From: Symsagittifera roscoffensis
Taxonomy: Eukaryota > Xenacoelomorpha > Acoela > Convolutidae
Assembly: GCF_963678635.1 (NCBI RefSeq)
Contig: NC_087070.1
Span: 46,421,467-46,481,466, forward strand
Direction: 5' to 3'
DNA length: 60,000 nucleotides
The notes under the pieces are model-generated. The model saw only the letters and a program-made list of their open reading frames with translations. It was not told the origin of the DNA and ran no database searches. Shown piece by piece: positions 10,379-18,956 of the stretch (position 1 is the stretch's first letter; each line of letters opens with the position of its first letter). The position numbers and the translations under genes were made by a program.

Positions 10379-10769
10379 ATAAACATAACTGAAGCTTAAT
10401 TTGGAAAAAAAGGGTGAGCATCGATAACTTCTAAATAATCCTTCTGTATGTAATACGCTTAAGTTGTTCTTGTCTCGCATGGATTTTTTCCTCAAATTTG
10501 ATCGCGATAAACTGAATTTTTGCAAGATTTTTGACTTTGGTTGGATAATTTGTCAAATAAAAAATCGACTAGAATCCACGTTGGAATCTTCCGAATGTAC
10601 TTTTTATTCTCGGCACGTCGTCAGTTGTACGAAAATAGACGTTCCATTTGGGTGCTTCGGAAAAATTTGTTTTACTACTAGACCAACCAAAAAATAGTAA
10701 AGTGAGATCTCTGTGCTTCCATTTTGGAAAATTCTACGACGTTAGTTTTTTTTCATCTCGTGTTTTTAG
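10310..10769 (+). other. Kinesin-like intron (donor GTAAGTTT, acceptor TTTTTAG)
   Basis: The last array unit ends in CTT|GTAAGTTT at 10,310, and CTCGTGTTTTTAG ends at 10,769 just before a second kinesin exon. The array tail (to 10,378) interrupts the start of the intron. From TAAACATAAC onward it matches the undisturbed intron at 15,768-16,156. The same intron sequence is at 13,299-13,688. Confidence 0.7.
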
Positions 10770-10930
10770 CTTCTTCTCGGAGGGAAGCCGGCAAAATTAA
10801 TTCAGAAGTGATGCTGATAAAATTATGTCTGGAACAGCTAGGCAACAAAGACAAGAAGTTCGTGAACTTCCGGAACTCGAAGTTGACATACCTGTTCCAG
10901 AATGTTCTACAGAATAATACATCAAAGTAA
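10770..10930 (+). pseudogene. Kinesin motor downstream exon, copy 1
   Basis: After the TTTTTAG acceptor the frame reads SSRREAGKIN, then LCLEQLGNKDKKFVNFRN, then SKLTYLFQNVLQN, stopping at TAA (10,928-10,930). This matches the kinesin alpha4/loop-12/alpha5 region: LREAGNINxSLxxLxxCI followed by VPYRDSKLTxLLQDSL. Joining the preceding exon (...MCT + T|CT...) keeps the frame (MCTSSRREAGKIN), as expected of an original intron. Met-Leu-Ile-Lys replaces the usual SLxTL, and no later motor segment follows, so a functional motor is unlikely. Confidence 0.78.
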
Positions 10931-11165
10931 CAACCCACTTAGGTCAGCCTCAGTCACCTTGGAACATGACTATGCCTCACATGGGACCGAATCGCGGATC
11001 CCACCAGAACCCAAACCAACATCATCAAGCCACAGGTCATCACGTGTCTCCTCACTCAATCACGTGTCTCCTCACTCACCGAACATCATGCACGCAAACC
11101 CGAATAATCAACACCCCGATTAGTACCATGCAAAAGGGGGGCTGCCAGCTCACCTCATACCAACC
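10931..11165 (+). other. Gln/Pro/His-rich coding-like segment of unknown origin
   Basis: One + frame reads GQPQSPWNMTMPHMGPNRGS and then HQNPNQHHQATGHHVSPHS. This composition is typical of disordered regions in regulatory proteins. It contains a 20-base direct repeat (11,041-11,060 and 11,061-11,080). The copy at 13,850-14,084 is nearly identical but has GG instead of AG near 14,041, so it lacks one stop in the overlapping frame. No domain was recognised. Confidence 0.3.
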
Positions 11166-11799
11166 GTCTTGCGGTTTAAGTGCAACTAATTCCAGCAGTC
11201 ATGAAGAGGAAACAGTGGGCACTCGGGTCAAGAAGTAAGGGAGGGTGTGCCACGATACCTAGTGGCCCCACATGTACAAGGATGGTAAGAACGCTAAATA
11301 CCTAACACTAAAAAACGCCTCAAAACTTTTACTAATGTTGACGCAGCCGGGCTAAGAATTACAACTAGATTATGTGAGGCGTTTTTTGGTGTTATGTGAG
11401 GCGTTTTTATGGGTTATATTTTGTGGCCTGGACATGGACAGAACACTTAACCATTCCTGGATGATATTTTAATTTTGTCTAAAGGGGAAGACTTAGCAAG
11501 AAAAGCTAGTGGGCAAACTTACAAAAAGTCTCGAAAAAAAATTAAGCGTTATAGGTTTCGAAATGCTGGCCCCAATCTGAAAAAGACGAAAAGATTGTAG
11601 ATAAGTCTATTGAGATAGATATGTCTATTGAATCAATTAACAGAGCAGTAAGCTAGGAGAAAAAATTTCAGTCAAACGGAACGAAAACATTCCAGAACAT
11701 TCTAGAAAGTTGAGAACGAAAGAAGTACTAGACACGTCATCCAATGGCTGCCATAGCAACCAAATCGTTCAGAACGGAAAATAGTTCAACCGTAACGGA
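11166..11799 (+). repeat. Second copy of the hairpin/basic-frame block
   Basis: The sequence matches 4,548-5,189 and 14,085-14,718, including the CGCCTC inverted repeat and the short basic frame. It carries small indels, for example an extra CATTCCAGAA repeat near 11,689-11,703. It ends abruptly at ...CGTAACGGAA, where the second 221-bp array begins. Confidence 0.8.
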
Positions 11800-13298
11800 A
11801 TGTGCGAGAGGTGTGCCAAAGTGTGCGAGAGTGAAACGACGGCTAGTACGTTATCGTTGTGTGACTTGGCCTGCTGTACCCGATTACAGAACATGTGCAC
11901 TTGTAAGTTTATTTTAAAAAAACTGCGGGAGATCGAAGTAGACTCGACTCAGGAGGCCTGTCAGATCCTGGAAGCTGGTAAGAGGAATATGCGCTTCTGC
12001 TCCACAGCAAAGAATCAGAGGTGTGCGAGAGGTGTGCCAAAGTGTGCGAGAGTGAAACGACGGCTAGTACGTTATCGTTGTGTGACTTGGCCTGCTGTAC
12101 CCGATTACAGAACATGGGCACTTGTAAGTTTATTTTAAAAAAACTGCGGGAGATCGAAGTAGACTCGACTCAGGAGGCCTGTCAGATCCTGGAAGCTGGT
12201 AAGAGGAATATGCGCTTCTGCTCCACAGCAAAGAATCAGAGGTGTGCGAGAGGTGTGCCAAAGTGTGCGAGAGTGAAACGACGGCTAGTACGTTATCGTT
12301 GTGTGACTTGGCCTGCTGTACCCGATTACAGAACATGTGCACTTGTAAGTTTATTTTAAAAAAACTGCGGGAGATCGAAGTAGACTCGACTCAGGAGGCC
12401 TGTCAGATCCTGGAAGCTGGTAAGAGGAATATGCGCTTCTGCTCCACAGCAAAGAATCAGAGGTGTGCGAGAGGTGTGCCAATGTGCGCGAGAGTGAAAC
12501 GACGGCTAGTACGTTATCGTTGTGTGACTTGGCCTGCTGTACCCGATTACAGAACATGTGCACTTGTAAGTTTATTTTAAAAAAACTGCGGGAGATCGAA
12601 GTAGACTCGACTCAGGAGGCCTGTCAGATCCTGGAAGCTGGTAAGAGGAATATGCGCTTCTGCTCCACAGCAAAGAATCAGAGGTGTGCGAGAGGTGTGC
12701 CAAAGTGTGCGAGAGTGAAACGACGGCTAGTACGTTATCGTTGTGTGACTTGGCCTGCTGTACCCGATTACAGAACATGTGCACTTGTAAGTTTATTTAA
12801 AAAAAACTGCGGGAGATCGAAGTAGACTCGACTCAGGAGGCCTGTCAGATCCTGGAAGCTGGTAAGAGGAATATGCGCTTCTGCTCCACAGCAAAGAATC
12901 AGAGGTGTGCGAGAGGTGTGCCAAAGTGTGCGAGAGTGAAACGACGGCTAGTACGTTATCGTTGTGTGACTTGGCCTGCTGTACCCGATTACAGAACATG
13001 TGCACTTGTAAGTTTATTTTAAAAAAACTGCGGGAGATCGAAGTAGACTCGACTCAGGAGGCCTGTCAGATCCTGGAAGCTGGTAAGAGGAATATGCGCT
13101 TCTGCTCCACAGCAAAGAATCAGAGGTGTGCGAGAGGTGTGCCAAAGTGTGCGAGAGTGAAACGACGGCTAGTACGTTATCGTTGTGTGACTTGGCCTGC
13201 TGTACCCGATTACAGAACATGTGCACTTGTAAGTTTATTTTAAAAAAACTGCGGGAGATCGAAGTAGACTCGACTCAGGAGGCCTGTCAGATCCTGGA
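11800..13298 (+). repeat. Second 221-bp kinesin-exon array (copy of the right part of array 1)
   Basis: About seven units with landmarks at 11909, 12130, 12351, 12572, 12793, 13014 and 13235. The order of variant units (ACATGGGCAC, then AATGTGCGCG, then TTTATTTAAAAAAAAC) is the same as at 8,548-9,432 of the first array. This shows block duplication rather than independent amplification. Two fewer units separate the last variant from the array end. The downstream flank 13,299-14,718 matches 10,379-11,795. Confidence 0.92.
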
Positions 13299-13688
13299 TA
13301 AACATAACTAAAGCTTAATTTGGAAAAAAAGGGTGAGCATCGATAACTTCTAAATAATCCTTCTGTATGTAATACGCTTAAGTTGTTCTTGTCTCGCATG
13401 GATTTTTTCCTCAAATTTGATCGCGATAAACTGAATTTTTGCAAGATTTTTGACTTTGGTTGGATAATTTGTCAAATAAAAAATCGACTAGAATCCACGT
13501 TGGAATCTTCCGAATGTACTTTTTATTCTCGGCACGTCGTCAGTTGTACGAAAATAGACGTTCCATTTGGGTGCTTCGGAAAAATTTGTTTTACTACTAG
13601 ACCAACCAAAAAATAGTAAAGTGAGATCTCTGTGCTTCCATTTTGGAAAATTCTACGACGTTAGTTTTTTTTCATCTCGTGTTTTTAG

Positions 13689-13849
13689 CTTCTTCTCGGA
13701 GGGAAGCCGGCAAAATTAATTCAGAAGTGATGCTGATAAAATTATGTCTGGAACAGCTAGGCAACAAAGACAAGAAGTTCGTGAACTTCCGGAACTCGAA
13801 GTTGACATACCTGTTCCAGAATGTTCTACAGAATAATACATCAAAGTAA
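13689..13849 (+). pseudogene. Kinesin motor downstream exon, copy 2
   Basis: This is a near-identical copy of 10,770-10,930 with the same TTTTTAG acceptor, REAGKIN, FRNSKLTYLFQNVL and terminal TAA. It follows intron sequence 13,229-13,688, whose donor belongs to the last unit of the second array. It moved as part of the same block duplication. Confidence 0.78.
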
Positions 13850-14718
13850 CAACCCACTTAGGTCAGCCTCAGTCACCTTGGAACATGACTATGCCTCACA
13901 TGGGACCGAATCGCGGATCCCACCAGAACCCAAACCAACATCATCAAGCCACAGGTCATCACGTGTCTCCTCACTCAATCACGTGTCTCCTCACTCACCG
14001 AACATCATGCACGCAAACCCGAATAATCAACACCCCGATTGGTACCATGCAAAAGGGGGGCTGCCAGCTCACCTCATACCAACCGTCTTGCGGTTTAAGT
14101 GCAACTAATTCCAGCAGTCATGAAGAGGAAACAGTGGGCACTCGGGTCAAGAAGTAAGGGAGGGTGTGCCACGATACCTAGTGGCCCCACATGTACAAGG
14201 ATGGTAAGAACGCTAAATACCTAACACTAAAAAACGCCTCAAAACTTTTACTAATGTTGACGCAGCCGGGCTAAGAATTACAACTAGATTATGTGAGGCG
14301 TTTTTTGGTGTTATGTGAGGCGTTTTTATGGGTTATATTTTGTGGCCTGGACATGGACAGAACACTTAACCATTCTGTTTCCTGGATGATATTTTAATTT
14401 TGTCTAAAGGGGAAGACTTAGCAAGAAAAGCTAGTGGGCAAACTTACAAAAAATCTCGAAAAAAAAATTAAGCGTTATAGGTTTCGAAATGCTGGCCCCA
14501 ATCTGAAAAAGACGAAAAGATTGTAGATATGTCTATTGAGATAGATACGTCTATTGAATCAATTAACAGAGCAGTAAGCTAGGAGAAAACATTTCAGTCA
14601 AACGGAACGAAAACATTCTAGAAAGTTGAGAACGAAAGAAGTACTAGACACGTCATCCAATGGCTGCCATAGCAACCAAATCGTTCAGAACGGAAAATAG
14701 TTCAACCGTAACGGAATG
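13850..14718 (+). repeat. Third copy of Q/P/H-rich and hairpin blocks
   Basis: The sequence matches 10,931-11,795 nearly base for base and then continues into the tRNA-like sequence as the first copy does at 5,186. A one-base A insertion near 14,462 shifts the short basic frame. Confidence 0.75.
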
Positions 14719-14721
14719 GAT

Positions 14722-14788
14722 CGACTACTCAGCGTATACATAGTGCGTTCCGGGGAGTTCGGCGTGGGTTCGATTCTCACCTAAGTCG
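14722..14788 (+). other. tRNA-like sequence, copy 2
   Basis: This copy is identical in its T-arm (GTGGGTTCGATTCTCAC) to 5,228-5,244. CGACT at 14,722-14,726 pairs with AGTCG at 14,784-14,788 as an acceptor-like stem. One base differs from copy 1 (CGACTACTC against CGACAACTC), and this copy pairs better. The central arms are not tRNA-like enough to call a functional gene. Confidence 0.5.
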
Positions 14789-15390
14789 TTTCATTTGAGA
14801 GTCCTATTTGAGCCGAACCTGACAGAACATAAAATGCTAATATTTTAATCGGTTCAAAATTGGTTTGCAATTGAGTATCTGTTAATTAAACTGCGTGAAC
14901 TAAGTATGAACTCATTGTGAAAAAACACATAAATCACACAAATCAGGGCATGAACAAGCCCACTTTTTAACTTGATACGTGTAATGTTGTTGCTAATTCC
15001 GTGCAATAAAAATTACTAAAATTCGTTGTTTATTGATTCTCTTGAATAAAACCGATTCTGTTTCCTGTTTTTATAAGTTATGAAAAAGTTATAAAAAAGG
15101 CCAGAATAAGTGCAGGTTGCTTCAGGAGAAAAGATATTTTCGAGTTTCAGAAAAATTAGCAAAAAATGAAAAGAATGTTCTGACTCATGGATGAAACAGC
15201 GTTGCTCAGTGAAAAGTTAACTGAACGGCTACCATATTGGTTGTTTGGCCCTTCGACAAATAGTCGTAATGTTAGTGGCTTTAAAGCACGAATCTAGTTT
15301 TAATTCAATATTGCTCAAATCCTAGTTTTTTTCTCGTTTTGTCTTTGTGACTTGGCTGGCGTCGAGAAACAGTCGAAGTTTGTTGTTTAG
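14789..15390 (+). repeat. Copy of flank/intron upstream of the kinesin exon
   Basis: It matches 5,253-5,848 and ends in TTTGTTGTTTAG before the exon at 15,391. It is AT-rich with no open frame of note. Confidence 0.6.
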
Positions 15391-15662
15391 GGGAAAAAGC
15401 GCTGCAAAATTGCGCCTACAAAAAAGAGCAAATGGAAACGTCTGTGTCGCTAAACTGCAGGAGATCAAAGTGGACACAACTAAGGAGGCATGTCTGATTC
15501 TTGAAGCTTGTAGGAGGAAGGTTCGCTTCTCCTCCTCAGCTAAGAATCAGAGGGGTCATTGTGTCTTTACCATCAAGTTGGCGAAAGTGTACGAGAAAAA
15601 AAGGACGGCCAGCACAATCTCGTTTTGTGACTTGGCCTGCACCCGACAGAAGATGTGCACTT
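15391..15662 (+). pseudogene. Least rearranged kinesin-6-like motor exon
   Basis: This 272-bp exon is bounded by TTTGTTGTTTAG and CTT|GTAAGTTT. It reads LRLQKRANGNVCVAKLQEIK, then EACLILEACRRKVRFSSSAK, then NQRGHCVFTIKLAKVYEKKR, then TASTISFCDLACTRQKMCT. The order is that of KIF20/KIF23-type motors: a GNVYVxxLxEIEV strand, the EAxxLLxxGxxNRRxxxTxxN helix, switch I and switch II. Two hallmark motifs are broken: SSRSH is reduced to R-GH (residues deleted) and DLAGSER is DLACTR. There is no repeat expansion here. It is spliceable in frame to 16,157 and is the best representative of the parental gene, but it probably does not encode an active motor. Confidence 0.78.
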
Positions 15663-16156
15663 GTAAGTTTATTTAAAAAAAACTAAATTACAAAAGGGCC
15701 CTTGCAATTAGTTACTGTAAGTGCACAAATAAGTAAGTGCACTGAAGTAGAGCTGAAAAAAATAGAACTAAACATAACTAAAGCTTAATTTGGAAAAAAA
15801 GGGTGAGCATCGATAACTTCTTAATAATCCTTCTGTATGTAATACGCTTAAGTTGTTCTTGTCTCGCATGGATTTCTTCCTCAAATTTGATCGCGATAAA
15901 CTGAATTTTTGCAAGATTTTTGTCTTTGGTTGGATAATTTGACAAATAAAACAACGACTAGAATCCACGTTGGAATCTTCCGAATGTACTTTTTATTCTC
16001 GGCACGTCGTCAGTTGTACGAAAATAGACGTTCCATTTGGGTGCTTCGGAAAAATTTGTTTTACTACTAGACCAACCAAAAAGCAGTAAAGTGAGATCTC
16101 TGTTTCCATTTTGGAAAATTCTACGACGTTAGTTTTTTTTCATCTCGTGTTTTTAG
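15663..16156 (+). other. Intact kinesin-like intron (494 bp)
   Basis: It runs from GTAAGTTTATTT to CTCGTGTTTTTAG. The part from about 15,768 is shared with the two array-linked copies. The first roughly 100 bp, including AAAAAACTAAATTAC, survive only here and show what lay beside the donor before the arrays formed. Confidence 0.65.
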
Positions 16157-16323
16157 CTTCTTCTCGGAGGGATGCCGGAAAAATCAACTTAGAATTGATG
16201 CAGCTCAGATTATGTCTGGAACCTTCACAAAAAGGATGTCTGGAAGGATTCAAAGCCCATTTAGCTGTAATGTCAGTAACGCTTGAATTGAATTCCAAAT
16301 CAGTATTTCAATTCAGAGGATGA
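16157..16323 (+). pseudogene. Kinesin motor downstream exon, copy 3 (decayed)
   Basis: It begins SSRRDAGKINLELMQLRLCLEP, equivalent to REAGNINxSLxxLRxCL in kinesins, and then diverges after the Leu-Glu-Pro. The NSKLTYLFQ block found in the other two copies is missing. SLEL here is closer to the normal kinesin SL than MLIK in the other copies. The open frame stops at 16,321-16,323. Confidence 0.6.
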
Positions 16324-16543
16324 TTATTTGAAGAAGAGAAAAGGTTCAAAACACATATATTGGGTCCCATTTGTAACTTTCAAAGAAAATAACTATAATA
16401 ATTGTTCACGGCCCTGTTTTCAGTCATGTTCTTTGAGTATCGGAAGTCCAATTATATGCTAGCTTGTTATTTGCAGATAGGCAAAAGCTAAGTGAGAATA
16501 GTTCGGCTGTTGGCCTGAAGGTAGGAACTTACGTACGTCATCC
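16324..16543. other. No recognisable feature
   Basis: This is AT-rich sequence with no convincing frame, repeat or RNA signal. Confidence 0.4.
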
Positions 16544-16938
16544 CTAGCGTGGAGAATTACCGCTCGAGGCCGGCACTGGAGGCAATCCCCCCAACGAGGG
16601 ACTCAGCAATCTCACAAAGCTTGTCAGAGAATCCAATCCTTCTCCCAGTCTTCCACCAAACAGATGGTTTGACCCCAGAATAACTCTCTCCGAAAAGATT
16701 TTCTGAATAGGGGTGGTCTTGGCATGTTCAGATTCTTCATTTGAGCGGATTCTTCGTGATGGTTTCGGAGATGCTTGACCACAATGAGCACTTTGCCGAT
16801 GAGCACTTTCTGGTCCTGGTAAATATCTTTTGCCAATAAATTCATCAAATGGGCTTGACACCCGTAACTGTGCAAAAGCGTCCCATCTCGAAATAAGCCA
16901 AAATCAGGTATACAGGTATAACGTATAAGCCAAAACAA
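16544..16938 (-). pseudogene. hAT/DUF659-type transposase fragment, frameshifted
   Basis: The frame 16,938-16,624 reads LLHSYGCQAHLMNLLAKDIY, then KVLIVVKHLRNHH, then RPPLFRKSFRRELFWGQTICLVEDW. This matches the hAT/DUF659 transposase region in which a conserved Cys-x-x-His (GCQAH) precedes LNLLxxD and a downstream R-W-x-S block. The overlapping frame 16,861-16,544 shares the DNA in another phase, indicating at least one frameshift. Neither end of the parent transposon was found. It is not the same element as the one at 3,874. Confidence 0.6.
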
Positions 16939-17039
16939 AAGAACAACTGGAAATAGGTAACAAGTGTTGAATATTTACATAACAAACAGTTATTTATTTG
17001 CTTGTTAAATAACATTGTTAAATAACATTGCAGCCCTGG

Positions 17040-17151
17040 GCCCCACATGTACAAGGATGGTAAGAACGCTAAATACCTAACACCAAAAAACGCCTCAAAA
17101 CTTTTACTAATGTTGAAGCAGCCGGGCTAAGAATTACAACTAGATTATGTG
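17040..17151 (+). repeat. Fragment of the hairpin block
   Basis: CCCCACATGTACAAGGATGG to CTAGATTATGTGG matches part of 4,650-4,760 and its copies. It has CACCAAAAAACGCC instead of CACTAAAAAACGCC, and TTGAAGCAG for TTGACGCAG. The second arm of the hairpin is absent. It lies beside the hAT transposase fragment. Confidence 0.8.
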
Positions 17152-17376
17152 GAACCAATGGAAAACCATAAATAAATTAAACAAACCTACTGGTGGCAGT
17201 TTACCGTTTTTCGAAATTCCTGTCGCTAAAGGTCACTAAACCGCTTGGTGGAAAAGCAATAATGAAATTTTCAAGAACATATATCGACACTCAAGGTATA
17301 CCAGAATCCATAAAATTGAATCAGTTCTCGAGATTTAAAAGAAAAACTCTGATGTACCGAGTATAAGATTGAAAGT
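17152..17376. other. No recognisable feature
   Basis: This is AT-rich non-coding sequence leading into a tRNA-like repeat. No frame or repeat was recognised. Confidence 0.4.
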
Positions 17377-17765
17377 GCGGCGTGACTCCACAGACCTTAA
17401 GGTCCAAAGGCAACCGCATTACCTCTCGGCCAAGTGGGAAATAGTCACGAAGTTGATAATGTTCACTACTGAATTCACTCCAATTTGTTGCAGCTTTGAA
17501 AGAAAAATTGTTCACGAGAAAAACATCAGTTCTTTATTACAAAACAATTGCTCTCACGAGTATTAAAAAAATAGAAAAGTCAGAACACTATATACCATAA
17601 TGAAAAAAGATGGCTTTTTAAAAAACAACAAGCCAAGACAATAAGATGCGATACTAGCATCGAAAGAAAACTCACCAACCGATAACAAAGCCGAAAATAC
17701 GTGAGCCGAAAACACTTTATGACTGAAAAAAATTGTTGCTTTCCGTTCACTGGATTCGAAATTTC
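17377..17765 (-). repeat. Dispersed repeat with tRNA-like end, copy 1
   Basis: Read on the - strand, 17,439-17,377 gives TTGGCCGAGAGGTAATGCGG (A-box-like TGGCNNAGNGG). It is followed by a region resembling an anticodon arm (TTTGGACCTTAAGGTC) and then GTGGAGTCACGCC, a weak B box. The adjoining sequence up to 17,765 matches 18,143-18,470 with many substitutions. The copies share the tRNA-like part and one flank only, so this is a tRNA-associated repeat family, not a standard tRNA gene. Confidence 0.55.
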
Positions 17766-18075
17766 TACAGAAATTGAAAAAAAATTGACCCTTAAAAGTT
17801 AAAAATTTAAAAAAAATTGACCCCATTGTTTACACCTTTTTAAAACATTTTGTTCATGTTGTTCAGCAGCAAAGATGTGTTGGCCCTGCTGCTGTTTTAC
17901 TGTACTAGTTGTTGAGGGCCTTCTAGGTGGTGCTGAGTTCATTACAATGAACATTGCACAAGAAAACTTCGCAATCAGGCAAAGAAAGCCGACAAAAGAT
18001 AAGCAGAAACGAAAATCGGACAGTTCAATTCTTCCAAAAAAAGTTCTATTTTATACATTCTGGAAAAAAAACAAG

Positions 18076-18470
18076 ATCCGGTGGGACTCTAACCACAGGC
18101 CTTAAGGTGCAAAGGCAACCGCTTTACCTCTAGGCCAAAGTTGGAAGTAGTCACGAAGCTGTTTATGTTCACTATTAAAGTCACTCCAATTCGTTGCAAC
18201 TTTGAAAACAAAGTTGTTCACCGGGAAAAACGTCAGTTCTTTATTACAAAAAAATTGCTCTCACAAGTGTAAAAAAACTAGAAAAGTCAAAACACTAGAT
18301 CTACCAAAATTAATAAAGCTGGCTTTAGAAAAAAACAACAAGCCAAGACCATAAGATGTGATAACAAAGCCGAAAATACATGAGCCGAAAACCCTTTATG
18401 AATTAAAAAATCGTTGTTGTTTGTTCAATGGGTTCGAAATTTTTTCGAAATTTCTACAAAATTGAAATAA
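18076..18470 (-). repeat. Dispersed repeat with tRNA-like end, copy 2
   Basis: The - strand of 18,142-18,076 reads TTTGGCCTAGAGGTAAAGCG (a good A box), then TTTGCACCTTAAGGCC, then GTGGTTAGAGTCCCACCG (B-box-like GGTTAGAGTCC). It is better preserved than copy 1. The flank to about 18,470 matches 17,440-17,765. Its position just downstream of the MAF1 stop codon may be coincidence. Confidence 0.58.
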
Positions 18471-18956
18471 ACAATTGACATTTAATTAATTTTCAATTTT
18501 TTTTGTGATATTCTCATTTCGATTTATCATTTTCCTACTATTTATTCTTTCATACTATTTGATTGATTCTATTTGGTTTATACATGAGCAATTTCACTCC
18601 GCTAGTTAAAAATGGAACATATATCAATATTTAGGAACAGATTCTGTTTTTGTTCACTAAGGAACAAAAGTCTCAGACTATGTCTCAAAATCACGTTAAT
18701 TTTCGCGTCCGTAAAAACTTTTCATCCAATTAATTTACGACACCTTAATTATGTATTATTTGATGCTCTTTGAATGCTTTAGAAGCAGTTTCCAGCAGGA
18801 TAATTATACACCTGACATAAATTGATGAAAATTGCAAAGCAACATCTAACTTGAAATCTAGCCTAATTAGCACGTGGAGTAAGTAATGCTCTACACATTA
18901 GTTTGGTCAACTTCTATATTTTCTAAGAAATCAAGCTTGCTATCAATATAGCTTCG
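18471..18956. other. MAF1 3' flank, with possible poly(A) signal
   Basis: AT-rich sequence downstream of the MAF1 stop. A - strand AATAAA (TTTATT at 18,541-18,546) lies about 410 bp past the stop and could be the cleavage signal. Nothing else was recognised. Confidence 0.3.

Noticed and set aside
225-13226. Repeated minus-strand frames of 69-70 codons across the arrays (beginning MHMFCNRVQQAKSH or similar)
   Set aside because: They are antisense to the kinesin exon and recur only because the unit repeats; they contain no motif.
14398-14420. LDDILILSK-like string as a retroviral-type RT active site
   Set aside because: A stop codon lies just upstream and no other RT motif is near, so the resemblance is probably chance.
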